Below, one piece after another: positions 62,600 to 64,000 of a DNA stretch of 64,000 bases. Under the pieces are notes generated by a model. It saw only the letters and a program-made list of their open reading frames with translations. It was not told the origin of the DNA and made no database searches. Each line of letters begins with the position of its first letter. Position 1 is the first letter of the stretch. Where the stretch lies: assembly GCA_002914805.1 (NCBI GenBank), contig JXTB01000177.1, positions 255,790-319,789 of the forward strand. The letters run 5' to 3'. The translations under genes were made by a program, and so were the position numbers. Source of the stretch: Parasponia andersonii (taxonomy: Eukaryota > Streptophyta > Magnoliopsida > Rosales > Cannabaceae).

Positions 62600-64000
62600 T
62601 TTTCCTAATCAAAGGGGCATCACACACCATACTAATATTGTCCAACTTCAAAAAGATACATCATAAGATCCATAAGTCCCGATTCAACAGAAGTGTCTCC
62701 ATTAACAGACTTGCCTACCTAACTCTGACATATTAGCAATTGTAATTAATACTTATTTTATAAAATTGATGCAATGGTATTCACTTTCAAATACTATGTA
62801 ATGAAATTCTTAATTTATATAAAAGACGTGCCATATATATGCTATTTTATAACTTTCAAGAATAAGTAAGTTTCACATAATGACATATTCCATGTAGTTC
62901 TTGTGACGTAGTTGTAATTTGTTACTTATCTCGTAACCTGAATAGAAATTGGTAGTCGAAAGAGTTAATATCCTCAAAAGATAGGTGTGCCAATCACTTA
63001 TCATGAATTTCTTTTATTCAAGATGCAGATTTTATTAAAAGAATGTATCAAGATACTTGAACAAGACTGAAATCAGAACTTTTACCAAATTAGAAAACTT
63101 GATCTTAAAATAACTCAAAAGCATACAAATTACTTAAGGTACTTGGCAGTTAATAACTAGAATTGAAAAATTATTCAAAAGTATCAAAATATGAATGCTA
63201 GTTTATTAGCACAAAATGATCCAAAATGACATGTAATTTTGTAAAAACTAGTTCATTTGCCTCGAAATGGAGCTATTTCAGTTAAAATTATTTGGACAGA
63301 AATTCCCCTAGTTTTAGAATATTTTCACGTGATTAAAATCATAGTTTTAAACTTACAATAACATTTCACAAGCCAATTCCCACATATACATCTCAAAGAG
63401 AATTACTCAATAGCACACTTGAACTCTTTTTCGGTTTAAACAAAGTTTAAAATAATTTTTGCATTTGTATAGCTACAAACAGTAACCAAATTAATAGAAT
63501 ACATAATAGAATCCATGATGTATGTATTGCAAGTTGAGGAAATCAAATTACAATTATAGAAAACTTAATTTACTATACATGAAAATACTTAAATCTATAA
63601 ATAGAAAACTTTGGGACTTTAGGTATAACTTTAATCCTCTACTTAAATTCTATATTTCCAGTAATATATAAGTTTCCTAGGAATTTTATTCATTAAATAA
63701 AAGCTTTGGTTTAAGGGCTGCAGCAAGAAATTCAACTGTAAACTCAAAATCTCAATTAAGTCTCACCTTGACTAGTTTGAGCTTTTGATGAATCTCTTAC
63801 TATCTTCCTCCATCAAAATGATTGTCAATACTTAGAAATATATTTTAAGACTCAAAAAGACCTAAAAGAACCATTATTTAAGTAAGAACAAGTGGTGAAT
63901 TGAAATTAGAAAATAAAACCTAGGAAAAAGAACTAGTAAAATTATCTTGACTAGTTTGGATCTATCTTGCTTTTTGGAGCTGTAATTTGAGTTTTACCAC
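62600..64000 (-). repeat. 5' LTR (partial) of the Tekay-like element
   Basis: From about 62686 it aligns with 52560 onward of the 3' LTR (shared GACTTATCTACC/GACTTGCCTACC, AAGAATAAGTAAGTTTCACA, TAAGGTACTTGGCAGTTAAT) and continues to the window end. The LTR end that should lie toward the internal region is not found in this orientation. Divergence of the pair is clearly above 10% by eye, so the element is old. Confidence 0.75.

Larger units (their letters stand above)
52301..64000 (-). mobile_element. Tekay/Del-like chromovirus with a nested gypsy, runs off the window
   Basis: Minus orientation. Parts visible: 5' LTR (about 62600 to beyond 64000), protease end (LDMEDFEVILGMDWLSKYH near 60750), RT (MFSKIDLRLGYLQLKI near 60160; IDFINDILIYLHSKENH near 59950), RNase H (about 59300-59040; MNMKQRRWFELVKDYDCKI), integrase remains (about 59000-57840; AHNVFHVSMLRRY), chromodomain-like remains (about 55010-54860; KTKYPHLF), polypurine tract AAGGAGAGGAGAATTATGG (54837-54819) and 3' LTR (54818-52301). 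The gag end is replaced or rearranged near 61-62.5 kb. Broken at more than ten points by eye. The integrase-chromodomain part is split by the element at 55042-57830. Confidence 0.82.

Noticed and set aside
1-64000. CRISPR arrays, bacterial operons, rRNA genes, organelle inserts
   Set aside because: No regular direct repeats with spacers, no ribosomal RNA motifs and no organelle gene text were seen.

Overview
The window is plant nuclear DNA, most likely from a eudicot. It is AT-rich, has no operon-like gene packing, and is dominated by LTR retrotransposons of the Ty3/gypsy and Ty1/copia groups. The only host gene I can reconstruct has GT-AG introns and encodes a plant-type ABCG half-transporter. 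A run of 729 undetermined bases lies at 17064-17792.

The host gene is on the minus strand, from its start codon at 46035 to its stop at 23538. It has eight exons (325, 80, 495, 93, 135, 198, 87 and 696 bp) that join in frame at canonical GT-AG sites and predict a 702-residue protein. The protein has a complete nucleotide-binding domain (Walker A, Q-loop, LSGGQ, Walker B, H-loop) followed by an ABC2-type membrane domain. A TATA box sits about 105 bp upstream of the start codon. The gene spans 22.5 kb because two introns are filled with retrotransposons. Intron 1 (7.8 kb) holds a copia element in the sense orientation. Intron 3 (11.0 kb) holds a chromovirus whose 5' LTR was later split by a second copia of the same family in the opposite orientation. 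Exons 2 and 3 therefore lie between two inverted copies of a roughly 5.5-kb repeat. Intron 2 carries a tRNA-derived SINE with a target-site duplication, and a small CACTA-type MITE lies downstream of the gene.

Region by region. 1-2627: start of a minus-strand gypsy element (gag, primer-binding site, 2.0-kb LTR). 2628-4860: very AT-rich DNA with a degenerate repeat array. 4860-5960: a TATA-bearing, LTR-leader-like stretch. 6060-6600: a copia pol fragment. 6600-9689: mostly unrecognised, ending in a gypsy 3' edge next to a 2.1-kb LTR (9690-11795). 12580-22316: a Tat-lineage gypsy with target-site duplication ATGAG, itself hit by a 2.65-kb solo LTR (16462-19116, duplication CACCT). 22683-23008: CACTA MITE. 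23538-46035: the ABCG gene with its intronic elements. 46149-52300: upstream intergenic DNA with old LTR remains and a G-rich island. 52301-64000: a Tekay/Del-like chromovirus on the minus strand with a small gypsy nested in it (55042-57830) and a head-to-head arrangement of related LTR/gag sequence near 61-62.5 kb.

I do not see a new multi-gene system. The points most worth following up are the TE-inflated but open ABCG gene, the inverted copia pair flanking its exons 2-3, and a possible host exon split by the Tat insertion. All retroelements listed look old and broken. Ages are rough, from LTR differences counted by eye.
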